14,517 bases of DNA from an uncultured Eubacteriales bacterium. GTDB taxonomy: Bacteria; Bacillota; Clostridia; UMGS1810. Under the pieces are notes generated by a model, which did no database searches, had not been told where the DNA came from, and worked only from the letters and a program-made list of their open reading frames with translations. The stretch spans positions 1 through 14,517 of the forward strand of contig USKN01000025.1 of NCBI GenBank assembly GCA_900555295.1. Reading direction: 5' to 3'. This document shows positions 1-7,949 of this stretch, piece after piece; the first letter of the stretch is position 1; each line of letters starts with the position of its first letter. The position numbers were made by a program, and so were the translations under genes.

Positions 1-17
1 AAACAGTATAAACGGGC

Positions 18-66
18 AAAAAGGGATTGCAGCAAAACAAAATGTTTTCTTTGCACTCCCTTTTGT
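18..66 (+). terminator. Rho-independent terminator of an upstream gene outside the window
   Basis: A long imperfect hairpin has arms at about 18-37 and 44-64. It reads AAAAAGGGA-T-TGCA...AAAAC against GTTTT...TGCA-C-TCCCTTTT and runs into a T-rich tail. It lies before the first promoter of the window, so it most likely ends the transcript of the gene to the left. In many Clostridia that gene would be obg, but this is inference from conserved gene order and the gene is not in the window. Confidence 0.7.
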
Positions 67-122
67 TGTGTAAAAACATAAAATTGCACTAAAAATTATA
101 TTATTTTTGTATGTGACAACAT

Positions 123-151
123 TTGACAATATTGCAATTATAAGTTATAAT
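123..151 (+). promoter_or_regulatory. Consensus sigma-A promoter for the yhbY operon, with a palindrome over the -10 box
   Basis: The -35 box TTGACA (123-128) and the -10 box TATAAT (146-151) are both perfect and separated by 17 bp. Transcription should begin near 158, giving a leader of roughly 58 nt before yhbY. The -10 box sits inside a perfect 17-bp palindrome, AATTATAAGTTATAATT (136-152), which could be a repressor site or just AT-rich symmetry. The yhbY ribosome binding site is AAGGA at 201-205. Confidence 0.85.
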
Positions 152-215
152 TATATGGTGTATTGAATTTAAACGCAATTGCACATACTGATATTGAAAA
201 AAGGATATAATATTT

Positions 216-659
216 ATGATTACAAGTAAACAACGTGCATTTTTAAGGGGAATAGCCAACGGACGCGATACTGTATTGCAAGTAGGCAAAAGCGGCGTTA
301 CCGACAGTGTTGTTGATGAAATATTGCTTGCGCTTGAACGCGACGAAGTGGTTAAAATAAAAGTGCTTGAAAATACATTTTCGGACGCACGAAGCGTATG
401 CAATGAGGCGGTAGAAAAAACAGGCGCCGAACCCGTACAGGTTATAGGGCGTAAATTTGTATTGTACAAGCAGTCAAAAGAAAATAAAACAATTGATTTA
501 AAAAACTTAAAAATTGTACCTAAACAAGATAATGACAAAAAAGCTTTGGCGGCAAAAAAAGCCCTGCAAAAGCCTTTTAAACAAAATACGCGCTATAAAA
601 AAGATGATAAGCGCCGCTTTAAATCAGGTGCAAAACAAAATTATAAAAAAGACAGGTAA
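216..659 (+). CDS. yhbY: YhbY-family (CRM domain) ribosome assembly RNA-binding protein
   Basis: A 147-residue basic protein. Residues 1-97 match the CRS1/YhbY (CRM) fold: an N-terminal TSKQRAFLRG helix, the RNA-binding GxxG loop as GKSG at 24-27, and the typical VLENTFSD and QVIGRKFVLY strands. Family members bind pre-50S ribosomal particles and assist large-subunit assembly in the cytoplasm. Residues from about 98 form a Lys/Arg-rich, low-complexity tail that makes the protein longer than the usual ~100 residues; such tails are seen in some Firmicute members and probably add nonspecific RNA affinity. The start is supported by AAGGA 10 nt upstream and by alignment with the family N-terminus. 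It is first in the operon, 6 nt before nadD. Confidence 0.95.
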   Translation: MITSKQRAFLRGIANGRDTVLQVGKSGVTDSVVDEILLALERDEVVKIKVLENTFSDARSVCNEAVEKTGAEPVQVIGRKFVLYKQSKENKTIDLKNLKIVPKQDNDKKALAAKKALQKPFKQNTRYKKDDKRRFKSGAKQNYKKDR

Positions 660-665
660 CATTAT

Positions 666-1259
666 ATGAACACAGGCATACTCGGAGGCTCGTTTGACCC
701 TGTTCACAACGGGCATATACGTATGGCACAAAGCGCCTTAAAATACGCAAATCTTGATAGAGTAATTTTTTTGCCGAACGGTAATCCGCCGCATAAAGAT
801 TATTGCTTTGCAAAAGGAGCGGACAGGTATAATATGCTTTGTATTGCGCTTGAAAAGTATCCGCATTTTGAAGTGTCGGATTATGAAATAAAACGCACAA
901 AGCCGTCTTATACGGTAAATTCAATGCGGCATTTTAAAAAGCTTTATCCGTCGGATAATATAATGTTTATTGTAGGCGCCGATTCTTTAAACTATCTTGA
1001 TAAATGGAAATGCGCCGACGCATTGCGAGATGAGAATACTTTTATTGCCGTAAACCGTAATTTTTCGAACAATTACAGCTTTGAAAATAACATAGCGCAG
1101 TGCCGCAAAAACGGCTATAAAATTATAAAAGCCGTTATGGAGCCGTGTAATATATCGTCAACCGAAATACGCAGACGTATAAAATGCGGCGAAAGCACAG
1201 AACAATTTACAGATGAAAAGGTAATGGAATATATTAAACAAAACAATATTTATCGTTAA
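666..1259 (+). CDS. nadD: Nicotinate-nucleotide adenylyltransferase NadD
   Basis: A 197-residue enzyme that transfers AMP from ATP to nicotinate mononucleotide, giving deamido-NAD in NAD synthesis. The nucleotidyltransferase signatures are complete: GGSFDPVHNGH at 7-17, containing the HxGH catalytic motif (14-17), an FIVGADSL segment in the middle, and the C-terminal ISSTEIR motif at 163-169, which binds ATP phosphates. Length is normal for bacterial NadD. It begins 6 nt after yhbY, with a weak binding site (AGACAGG) inside the end of yhbY, so translational coupling is likely. The pairing of nadD with yqeK is a standard Firmicute arrangement. Confidence 0.97.
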   Translation: MNTGILGGSFDPVHNGHIRMAQSALKYANLDRVIFLPNGNPPHKDYCFAKGADRYNMLCIALEKYPHFEVSDYEIKRTKPSYTVNSMRHFKKLYPSDNIMFIVGADSLNYLDKWKCADALRDENTFIAVNRNFSNNYSFENNIAQCRKNGYKIIKAVMEPCNISSTEIRRRIKCGESTEQFTDEKVMEYIKQNNIYR

Positions 1260-1271
1260 GGAGTTACACGT

Positions 1272-1838
1272 ATGACAATTGATGAAATGACATCAAAGCT
1301 TAAATCATCGCTGATTGAAAAGCGGTTTGTACATTCTCTCGGCGTAATGGAAATGTCGGTTGAGCTTGCAAAGCATTACGGTGCCGATGTAAAAAAGGCT
1401 GAAATTGCAGGCCTTTTGCACGATTGTGCCAAAAATCTTTCGGTAGACGAAATGCTTCAAAAATGCGAATGTTTCGGCATAAAACTCGACAGCATTATGC
1501 AGCAGTCGTTTGGGCTTATTCATGGGCTTGTGGGCGCATATATGGCACGCACCGAATACGGTATTGACGATGATGATATTTTTGATGCAATTTATTATCA
1601 CACAATAGGAAAACCCGATATGAGTTTGCTTGCGCAAATTGTATACATAGCGGACGGAATAGAAAAACACCGCAGATATGACGGTGTGGAAAGAATACGC
1701 GAACTCGCATTTGAAAATCTTGACAGGGCATTGGTCCTTTTAATCGATTCAACAATCAAATCGGTTATAACAAGGGGCGGATTGCTGCACACGGGTACGG
1801 TAAATACACGTAACTACTACTTGAAAAAAATAAGGTGA
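1272..1838 (+). CDS. yqeK: YqeK, HD-domain symmetrical Ap4A hydrolase
   Basis: A 188-residue HD-superfamily phosphohydrolase. Metal ligands of the family are visible: H21, the H50-D51 doublet in GLLHDCAK, H84, H110 in YYHTIGKP and D128 in YIADGIE. Characterised YqeK proteins cut diadenosine tetraphosphate symmetrically into two ADP and are linked to stress signalling. The start has GGAG directly after the nadD stop codon. The gene is 12 nt from nadD, and its TGA overlaps the ribosome binding region of the next gene, so the two are probably translated together. Confidence 0.95.
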   Translation: MTIDEMTSKLKSSLIEKRFVHSLGVMEMSVELAKHYGADVKKAEIAGLLHDCAKNLSVDEMLQKCECFGIKLDSIMQQSFGLIHGLVGAYMARTEYGIDDDDIFDAIYYHTIGKPDMSLLAQIVYIADGIEKHRRYDGVERIRELAFENLDRALVLLIDSTIKSVITRGGLLHTGTVNTRNYYLKKIR

Positions 1839-1843
1839 CATTT

Positions 1844-3121
1844 ATGAAAAATAAAAAATTTAAAGCGTACATTAAACTTACGCTTATATTTACTTTGATT
1901 TTTGCTGTAATTGCAACAGCGGCTTTTGCGGTTACAATTAATATGATGGACGGGCGGTTTTTGGGGTACAATTTAAAAGGCTCCGAAGAAAAAGCATATT
2001 TAAACTGTATGCTTTTGGGTGTTGACAAAGAGGGTTACAGAACCGACGTAATGATTTTTGCGCAATTAAACCTTTTAAACAATACAATTAATATGCTGCA
2101 AATACCGCGTGACACATATGTTGCGGATAACGGCAGAAGCGATAAAAAAATAAACTCGGCATACGGATATCAAAAAGAAAAAACCGTATTTAAAGAAGTA
2201 AAAAAGATTTTGAACGTAGATGTAGACAAATACATTCTTATAGATACATCGGGATTTAGAAATGTAATAGATACAATAGGCGGTGTAAATTATGACGTTC
2301 CCATCAGAATGAATTATGATGACCCTGTTCAAAATTTACACATTCATCTTGAAAAAGGTTATCAGCTTTTGGACGGTGATAAAGCGGAACAGTTTGTGCG
2401 TTTTCGTAAAAACAACGACGGTTCGGGATATGCAATGGGCGATGTTGAGCGTGTGCACTCACAGCAGGGATTTATTAAAGCAACCGTTAAACAGCTTTTC
2501 AGTATTACAAACGCATTTAAAATACCAAAACTTGTTTCGCAGTTTTCAAGTATGGTAAAAACAAATTTTACAAATGCCGAAATGCTTGCATATGCGTCGT
2601 ACATTTTTAAAGTTGATACCGAAAATGTTAATATTATGGCGCTTGAGGGTGAACCTAAATATATAAACAATGTTTCGTATTTTATAGCCGACGACGATAA
2701 AAACCAAAAAATAATAGATAATTATTTTACACCGGGGTCGGAAACGGTTAATACTCTTGAGCTTGAATTGAGCGACAAAATTGTGGGCGAAAACAGCGAA
2801 AGTATTGATGTAAACGAAGATATATTGCCAAATAGCGGTTTTAAAAACAGGTTTGTGGGAATAGATATTGTTGACGCGTCGGGCGGTGAAGCTGATATTG
2901 CCGAAATTAAGCGGAGTTTGGGAGTATACTCGTATAAGGTTAAAAGTACAAAAGAAACCGAGGACGTTGTGTACGATACATCAAAAGTTGTTGTTAAAAA
3001 AGATAACGGTAACGGAGATAAAATGGCTAATTTATTCGGGCTTGACTCGTATGTACTTAACGAAAACAAGTCTGGGTCGGAAATAACCATTATAGTTGGA
3101 AAAGATTTAAAAAATTATTAA
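1844..3121 (+). CDS. LytR-CpsA-Psr (LCP) family cell-wall glycopolymer ligase with LytR_C domain
   Basis: A 425-residue membrane-anchored protein. A short basic N-terminus is followed by one membrane helix (about residues 11-31) and then an extracellular LCP domain: LLGVD near 57-61, YRTD at 65-68, QIPRDT at 86-91, KIN near 102-104 and the VRFRKN segment. The Arg and Asp residues are the conserved polyprenyl-phosphate and metal contacts. The last ~95 residues resemble the LytR C-terminal domain, ending in ITIIVGKD. LCP enzymes attach teichoic acids or capsular polymers to peptidoglycan; the polymer here cannot be told. I chose ATG 1844, with AAGGTGA about 6 nt upstream, over GTG 1835, which lies inside that binding site and overlaps the yqeK stop. 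Confidence 0.93.
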   Translation: MKNKKFKAYIKLTLIFTLIFAVIATAAFAVTINMMDGRFLGYNLKGSEEKAYLNCMLLGVDKEGYRTDVMIFAQLNLLNNTINMLQIPRDTYVADNGRSDKKINSAYGYQKEKTVFKEVKKILNVDVDKYILIDTSGFRNVIDTIGGVNYDVPIRMNYDDPVQNLHIHLEKGYQLLDGDKAEQFVRFRKNNDGSGYAMGDVERVHSQQGFIKATVKQLFSITNAFKIPKLVSQFSSMVKTNFTNAEMLAYASYIFKVDTENVNIMALEGEPKYINNVSYFIADDDKNQKIIDNYFTPGSETVNTLELELSDKIVGENSESIDVNEDILPNSGFKNRFVGIDIVDASGGEADIAEIKRSLGVYSYKVKSTKETEDVVYDTSKVVVKKDNGNGDKMANLFGLDSYVLNENKSGSEITIIVGKDLKNY

Positions 3122-3137
3122 TAATTATGAAAGGACC

Positions 3138-3168
3138 GTACGGCATAAAATATAATAAAGTGCCGTAC
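3138..3168 (+). promoter_or_regulatory. Hairpin in the leader of rsfS
   Basis: A perfect 8-bp inverted repeat, GTACGGCA (3138-3145) and TGCCGTAC (3161-3168), is separated by a 15-nt AT-rich loop. The right arm can also pair with the following bases (GCCGT-AC-ACGGC, 3162-3173), so two exclusive folds are possible. There is no T tract, so this is not an obvious terminator. The hairpin sits between a good AAAGGA (3130-3135) and the likely rsfS start at 3183, and may bring that site nearer to the start or regulate passage from the LCP gene to rsfS. Confidence 0.5.
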
Positions 3169-3182
3169 ACGGCATATTGTAT

Positions 3183-3536
3183 ATGAATTCAAAGGAAATA
3201 ATGGAACTTGCGGTTAAATGCGCCGATAATAAAAAAGCACGCAATATAAAAGTGCTTGATGTAAAAGAGCTTACAACCATAACCGACTATTTTATAATAT
3301 GTCACGGTGGTGTGGGCAATCAATTGAGAGCCATTTGTGATGAAATAGAAGAAAAGCTTGCCGAAAACGGCATAACGCCTTACGGTATAGAAGGCTATAA
3401 TACAGACGAGTGGATTTTGATTGATTTAAGCGATGTTATTATAAATATTTTTACCGAAAACGCACGCGATTTTTATGATATAGAACAGTTGTGGGCAGAC
3501 GCGCAAAGTGTTGATATAAACGATTTAATAGATTAG
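3183..3536 (+). CDS. rsfS: Ribosome silencing factor RsfS (YbeB/Iojap family)
   Basis: A protein of about 117 residues with the whole Iojap/RsfS fold: the N-terminal helix with CADNKKARNIKVLDV, the TDYFIICHG strand, and the C-terminal EGYNTDEWILIDLSDVIINIF segment ending in FYDIEQLWADA. RsfS binds ribosomal protein uL14 on free 50S subunits and blocks joining to 30S when nutrients are low. The start is uncertain. ATG 3183 best fits the family N-terminus (MNSKEIMELAVK) but has no adjacent binding site. ATG 3201 has AAAGGA only 4 nt upstream but removes six residues. TTG 3177 is unlikely. The gene lies 12 nt before leuS, as in many Clostridia. Confidence 0.93.
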   Translation: MNSKEIMELAVKCADNKKARNIKVLDVKELTTITDYFIICHGGVGNQLRAICDEIEEKLAENGITPYGIEGYNTDEWILIDLSDVIINIFTENARDFYDIEQLWADAQSVDINDLID

Positions 3537-3548
3537 GGAGCGATAACA

Positions 3549-6008
3549 ATGAATTATAATTTTTCCGAAATTGAAGCCAAGTGGCAAAAAAAATGGGAAG
3601 AAGAACAAACATTTAAAGTAACCGAAGATGAAAGCAAGCCTAAATATTATGCGCTTGAAATGTTTCCGTATCCATCGGGAAATCTTCATATGGGTCACGT
3701 AAGAAATTACTCAATAGGAGATGTAGTGGCAAGATTTAAAAAAATGAACGGATATAATGTTCTTCACCCAATGGGGTGGGACTCGTTCGGCTTGCCTGCC
3801 GAAAATGCGGCAATAAAACACGGTGCGTCACCTGCAAAATGGACAACCGAAAACATTGGCAATATGCGCCGCCAGCTTAAAAGTATGGGTATAAGCTATG
3901 ATTGGGACAGAGAAGTTGCAACGTGTATGCCCGATTATTATAAATGGACTCAATGGATGTTTTTAAAATTCTTTGAAAAAGGACTTGCATACAAGAAAAA
4001 ACAGTATGTTAATTGGTGTCCGTCCTGCAAAACCGTACTTGCCAACGAACAGGTTGTAAACGGAAAATGCGAGAGATGTAAAAGCGATGTAGGCAAAAAA
4101 GACCTTGAACAGTGGTTCTTTAAAATTACGGATTATGCCGACAGACTTTTAAAAGATATAGATAAATTAAAAGGCTGGCCCGATAAGGTTAAGACTATGC
4201 AAACAAATTGGATAGGCAAAAGCCGCGGTGCACAGGTAGACTTTAAATTGGACGGAACGGACGAAACTCTTACGGTATACACAACACGTCCCGATACGCT
4301 TTACGGTGTTACTTTTATGGTAATGGCACCCGAAAGCCCGCTTACCGAAGATTTAATAAGCGGAAGCGAAACAGAGAGCGAATGCCGCGAATTTATTAAA
4401 AAAATTCAGCATATGAACGAAATAGAGCGTAATGCAACCGACCTTGAAAAGGAAGGTGTATTTACGGGTAAATATGCAATAAATCCGCTTACGGGCGACA
4501 GGGTACCTATTTACCTTGCAAACTATGTATTGCTCGATTACGGAACAGGTGTTGTAATGGCTGTTCCGGCACACGACGGCAGAGATTTTGAATTTGCAAG
4601 AAAGTATAACCTCCCCGTTAAAGTTGTAATTACTCCCGATGGAAAAGATATAGACGGCAACACTTTGGACGCCGCATTTGAAGCCGAGGGAATTATGGTA
4701 AATTCGGGAGAGTTTAACGGGCTTAACAACCGTGAGGCGCTTGCAAAAATAATAGATTATCTCGAAAAAAATAAAATAGGCGAACCCAAAACCAACTTCC
4801 GTTTGCGTGATTGGCTTATTTCACGTCAGCGTTATTGGGGTGCGCCCATACCTGTTATATATTGTGATGACTGTGGAACGGTACCCGTTCCCGAAAGCGA
4901 ATTGCCCGTTATGTTACCCACAGATGTTGAATTTACGGGACTTGGCAAATCGCCTCTTACCACAAGTAAAACATTTTTAAATGCGCCCTGTCCCAAATGC
5001 GGTAAAATGGGCCGCCGCGAAACCGATACAATGGATACTTTTGTATGCTCATCGTGGTATTATATGCGTTATTGCGACCCTAAAAACGATAAAATGCCGT
5101 TTTCTAAAGATAAACTCAAATATTGGATGGGCGTTGACCAATATATAGGCGGTGTGGAACACGCAATACTTCACTTGCTGTATTCAAGATTTTTTACAAA
5201 AGCGTTGTACGATATGGGTTATGTTCCTGTTGAGGAACCGTTTAATAATTTGCTTACACAGGGTATGGTGTTAAAAGACGGTACAAAAATGAGCAAATCG
5301 CTCGGCAATGTTGTAAGTCCTGAAGAAATTATAAACAAGTACGGAGCAGATACCGCGCGTCTTTTTATACTCTTTGCGGCTCCTCCCGAAAGAGATTTGG
5401 AATGGAGCGATACAGCCGTTGAGGGTTCGTACAGATTTTTAAACAGGGTATTCAGATTTGTTGACGATAACAAGAATAAAATAGATATTAATGCAAAATA
5501 TGATGTATCGGCACTTACAAGAGAAGATAAAGATTTAAGATATGTGCTTAACTATACAATAAAAAAAGGCACTGACGATATTTCGGTACGTTTTAACTTT
5601 AACACGTGTATAAGCGGTATAATGGAGCTTGTTAATGCGCTTTATGCATACAACGGCACAAATAATGCACTTGTAAGCGAAGCGGTAAAATCTCTTGTTA
5701 TTATGCTTGCGCCTTTTGTTCCGCATATTACCGAGGAACTCTGGGGTATGATTGGTGGCCGCGGCAGTGTTCACAGCCAAAAATGGGTAACGTATGATGA
5801 AAGCGCGCTTGTTAAAGACGAAGTTGAGATTGTGCTGCAGATTAACGGCAAAATAAAAGACAAAATGCTTATTGCATCGGGTCTTGATGATGAACAAATT
5901 AAAAAAGCGGTTTTGGAAAACGCTAAAATTGTTTCGCTTACAGAGGGCAAAACAATTGTTAAAGTTATTGTTGTAAAAGGCAAGCTTGTAAATATAGTTG
6001 TAAAATAA
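3549..6008 (+). CDS. leuS: Leucyl-tRNA synthetase
   Basis: An 819-residue class I synthetase that charges tRNA-Leu. Catalytic signatures are intact: the HIGH motif as HMGH at 47-50 and KMSKS at 580-584. The editing (CP1) domain has the threonine-rich TTRPDT at 245-250 and the conserved Asp in HDGRD (D343/D346), so hydrolysis of misacylated tRNA should work. A Cys-rich zinc motif (WCPSC...CERC) lies in the 150-170 region and a second (CPKCGK) lies before the catalytic core resumes. The C-terminal anticodon-binding and tail domains end in ...VVKGKLVNIVVK, which is full length. GGGAG lies just before the start and overlaps the rsfS stop. No T-box leader is visible, so expression appears to follow the operon. 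Confidence 0.98.
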   Translation: MNYNFSEIEAKWQKKWEEEQTFKVTEDESKPKYYALEMFPYPSGNLHMGHVRNYSIGDVVARFKKMNGYNVLHPMGWDSFGLPAENAAIKHGASPAKWTTENIGNMRRQLKSMGISYDWDREVATCMPDYYKWTQWMFLKFFEKGLAYKKKQYVNWCPSCKTVLANEQVVNGKCERCKSDVGKKDLEQWFFKITDYADRLLKDIDKLKGWPDKVKTMQTNWIGKSRGAQVDFKLDGTDETLTVYTTRPDTLYGVTFMVMAPESPLTEDLISGSETESECREFIKKIQHMNEIERNATDLEKEGVFTGKYAINPLTGDRVPIYLANYVLLDYGTGVVMAVPAHDGRDFEFARKYNLPVKVVITPDGKDIDGNTLDAAFEAEGIMVNSGEFNGLNNREALAKIIDYLEKNKIGEPKTNFRLRDWLISRQRYWGAPIPVIYCDDCGTVPVPESELPVMLPTDVEFTGLGKSPLTTSKTFLNAPCPKCGKMGRRETDTMDTFVCSSWYYMRYCDPKNDKMPFSKDKLKYWMGVDQYIGGVEHAILHLLYSRFFTKALYDMGYVPVEEPFNNLLTQGMVLKDGTKMSKSLGNVVSPEEIINKYGADTARLFILFAAPPERDLEWSDTAVEGSYRFLNRVFRFVDDNKNKIDINAKYDVSALTREDKDLRYVLNYTIKKGTDDISVRFNFNTCISGIMELVNALYAYNGTNNALVSEAVKSLVIMLAPFVPHITEELWGMIGGRGSVHSQKWVTYDESALVKDEVEIVLQINGKIKDKMLIASGLDDEQIKKAVLENAKIVSLTEGKTIVKVIVVKGKLVNIVVK

Positions 6009-6020
6009 ATAAAACCGTCA

Positions 6021-6037
6021 TAGTATTAAATATACTA
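6021..6037. repeat. Small inverted repeat between leuS and the serine acetyltransferase gene
   Basis: TAGTAT (6021-6026) and ATACTA (6032-6037) form a perfect 6-bp dyad around TAAAT. The 49-bp gap has no convincing promoter or terminator, so the downstream gene is probably read from the operon promoter. The dyad could be an operator or weak hairpin; its AT content makes chance plausible. Confidence 0.3.
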
Positions 6038-6057
6038 AAAATTATGGGGGAACATAA

Positions 6058-6996
6058 ATGGATATTAATTCGAGCAATATTATTAAACAAACGGCGGCAA
6101 GCATTACGCAAACATACAAAAGCAACGAACTTTTGTTTAACGAACGCGCAGAGCATATGCCAAGCCGTGCGGCAATTATAGACCTGCTTAAAAATATACG
6201 CTGTGTTTTGTTTCCGGGATATTATAATGATGATATAATATTAGGTACAATGCCCGATTATTTTGTGGGCAATACGCTTGCAAATATATATAACGGTTTA
6301 AAAGAACAAATAGAGCTTGCTCTGCTTTATAAAAAAGACGACGGCGTTACTTTTGAGCAAACAGCCGAACGCGCCGACAGTATATGTGCCGAATTTTTTA
6401 ATAAACTTCCCGATATACAAAATATGCTTTTAAAGGATGTACAGGCGGCATTTGACGGTGACCCTGCCGCAAAGAGCAAAGAAGAGGTTATTTTTTCTTA
6501 TCCCGGTTTTTTTGCTACATACGTGTACAGAATAGCACATATTTTCTATGAAAATAATGTTCCGTTTATACCGCGTATTATGACAGAATACGCACACACA
6601 AAAACAGGTATAGACATAAACTCGGGAGCAAAAATAGGCGAGTATTTCTTTATTGACCACGGAACGGGTATTGTAATAGGCGAAACATGCGAAATTGGCG
6701 ATTATGTTAAAATATATCAGGGTGTAACACTCGGCGCATTGTCAACAAGGAGTGGACAGCTGCTTGCCGGGGTAAAACGTCATCCCACAATTTGCAATAA
6801 TGTTACAATTTACTCGGGTGCAACAATTTTGGGCGGTGAAACGGTAATAGGCGATAATGCAATTATCGGCGGCAATTCGTTTATAACGGAATCCATACCG
6901 GCTTATACAAAAGTAAGCATTAAAAACCCGGAACTTATTTTAAAATATCCCAAGTGTCTTAATAAAGATACGCAAGACGGTTGCTGGGAAATATAA
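6058..6996 (+). CDS. cysE: Serine O-acetyltransferase, EpsC type
   Basis: A 312-residue enzyme that makes O-acetylserine from serine and acetyl-CoA, the first step of cysteine synthesis. The N-terminal ~160 residues are the helical region typical of the longer EpsC-type serine acetyltransferases. From about residue 175 comes a left-handed beta helix of hexapeptide repeats. The catalytic pair D200-H201 is in the IDHGTGIVIGET segment, followed by the YQGVTLGALS loop and KRHPTI. The C-terminal tail ends in EI rather than a clear cysteine-synthase-binding Ile, and no cysK lies nearby. GGGGGA precedes the start by about 7 nt. It is the last gene of the operon and ends at a strong terminator. Confidence 0.93.
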   Translation: MDINSSNIIKQTAASITQTYKSNELLFNERAEHMPSRAAIIDLLKNIRCVLFPGYYNDDIILGTMPDYFVGNTLANIYNGLKEQIELALLYKKDDGVTFEQTAERADSICAEFFNKLPDIQNMLLKDVQAAFDGDPAAKSKEEVIFSYPGFFATYVYRIAHIFYENNVPFIPRIMTEYAHTKTGIDINSGAKIGEYFFIDHGTGIVIGETCEIGDYVKIYQGVTLGALSTRSGQLLAGVKRHPTICNNVTIYSGATILGGETVIGDNAIIGGNSFITESIPAYTKVSIKNPELILKYPKCLNKDTQDGCWEI

Positions 6997-7002
6997 AAAT
7001 AT

Positions 7003-7063
7003 AAAAGAAATAAAAAACTTTCACATTGCCGCAAAAGCAATATGAAAGTTTTTTATTTCTTTT
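7003..7063. terminator. Bidirectional terminator between convergent genes
   Basis: The arms 7003-7029 and 7037-7063 pair over 27 bp with a single mismatch around the 7-nt loop CGCAAAA. The outer part is A-rich on the left and T-rich on the right, so the RNA from either strand ends in a U tract. It stops the leuS/serine acetyltransferase transcript rightward and the MBL transcript leftward. The right arm contains the last codons and stop codon of the MBL gene (7053-7063), so the coding end is built into the terminator stem. Confidence 0.92.
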
Positions 7064-7931
7064 TGTACAGCATTTCATTATCGTTAATGTCAAAATATAA
7101 AATGTTTTCATCAAGCATATACGATATATATGACCGCACCGAACAAGTAATTAAAACGTACTTGTCGTAATTTAATTTAATTGAATACCGGTCGGTTATT
7201 TTTTTAAGTAAGTTTTCAAAAGTAATGTGGTCGGCACATAATTCGCAAATTAATTCAATTGTTGAGTATGCATTCCTTTTATTATACTCCGCAAGAGAGA
7301 ATATATCTTCGGTAGGTTTGCCGTGTGACGGTATAAATAAATTACCCTTAATATTTTTTATTGTTTCAAGTGTTTTTAAAAACATACCTATATCATAGTT
7401 ATATATTATTTTGTTTGCGTCTATAATTTTTTTACCCACAACGCTGTCACCCAAAAACACAGTGCCGTCGGGCGTTTTAAATCCGTTCATATCGGTTGAA
7501 TGTCCTTTAAGAGGTATTATCCAAAAATCGGGCGGAATAGGTGCCTTTTCCATAGGCTCTGCGGTGCTCTTTTCGGCACACAGCAAATAGTTTAAATATC
7601 TCTTTGGCGGATTGCCGCCATACATTACCGCAGTATTGGCTATAGGCTCACGCGCAAACAGTAATTCTTTTTTACCTACATATGCATTTATTTTGCAATT
7701 ATCTCTAAAAAATCTGTTTGCGCCTATGTGGTCGGCGTGCGAGTGCGTATTTAATATATAATCGGGGTCAAACCCGTTTGAGTTTAAAATGTTATAAATA
7801 CGCAGTCCCGCCGACGGGCTGTTGCCGCTGTCTATTAATATTACCTTGTTGCCGTCGGTTTTGTATAATCCAACGTTTGTCATTGAGCTTATATAATATG
7901 TTTTATCCGATATTTGTATTAATTTATACAT
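7053..7931 (-). CDS. MBL-fold metallohydrolase of unknown substrate
   Basis: A 292-residue metallo-beta-lactamase-fold protein with a complete two-metal site: HSHADH at 63-68, H144 in LKGHS, D162 in FLGDS and H203 in IPSHGKP. No signal peptide is visible, so it should be cytoplasmic. The last ~80 residues follow the MBL core as a mixed helical segment, often a winged-helix-like extension in such hydrolases; I cannot assign it. Substrates of this superfamily include thioesters, lactones and nucleic acids, and nothing here decides among them. It starts 18 nt after the amidohydrolase stop with only a weak binding site (AAAGAAAAG), so coupled translation from that gene is likely. Its 3' end overlaps the bidirectional terminator. 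Confidence 0.88.
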   Translation of the reverse strand: MYKLIQISDKTYYISSMTNVGLYKTDGNKVILIDSGNSPSAGLRIYNILNSNGFDPDYILNTHSHADHIGANRFFRDNCKINAYVGKKELLFAREPIANTAVMYGGNPPKRYLNYLLCAEKSTAEPMEKAPIPPDFWIIPLKGHSTDMNGFKTPDGTVFLGDSVVGKKIIDANKIIYNYDIGMFLKTLETIKNIKGNLFIPSHGKPTEDIFSLAEYNKRNAYSTIELICELCADHITFENLLKKITDRYSIKLNYDKYVLITCSVRSYISYMLDENILYFDINDNEMLYKKK

Positions 7932-7949
7932 TTTTTCATCATCTTTTCT

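Noticed and set aside
101..538. A 145-codon open frame on the minus strand at the left edge.
   Set aside because: It is antisense to yhbY and to its promoter, shows no family features, and yhbY is well supported.
1835..1843. GTG 1835 as the start of the LCP gene.
   Set aside because: It lies within AAGGTGA, which is well placed as the ribosome binding site for ATG 1844, and the added residues come before the basic N-terminus usual for the family.
3177..3182. TTG 3177 as the rsfS start.
   Set aside because: No ribosome binding site is present and the extra two residues are not part of the family N-terminus; ATG 3183 fits better.
6009..6057. A separate promoter for the serine acetyltransferase gene, using TATACT at 6031-6036.
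   Set aside because: No -35 box is found at a suitable distance, so the gene is better explained as the last member of the operon.
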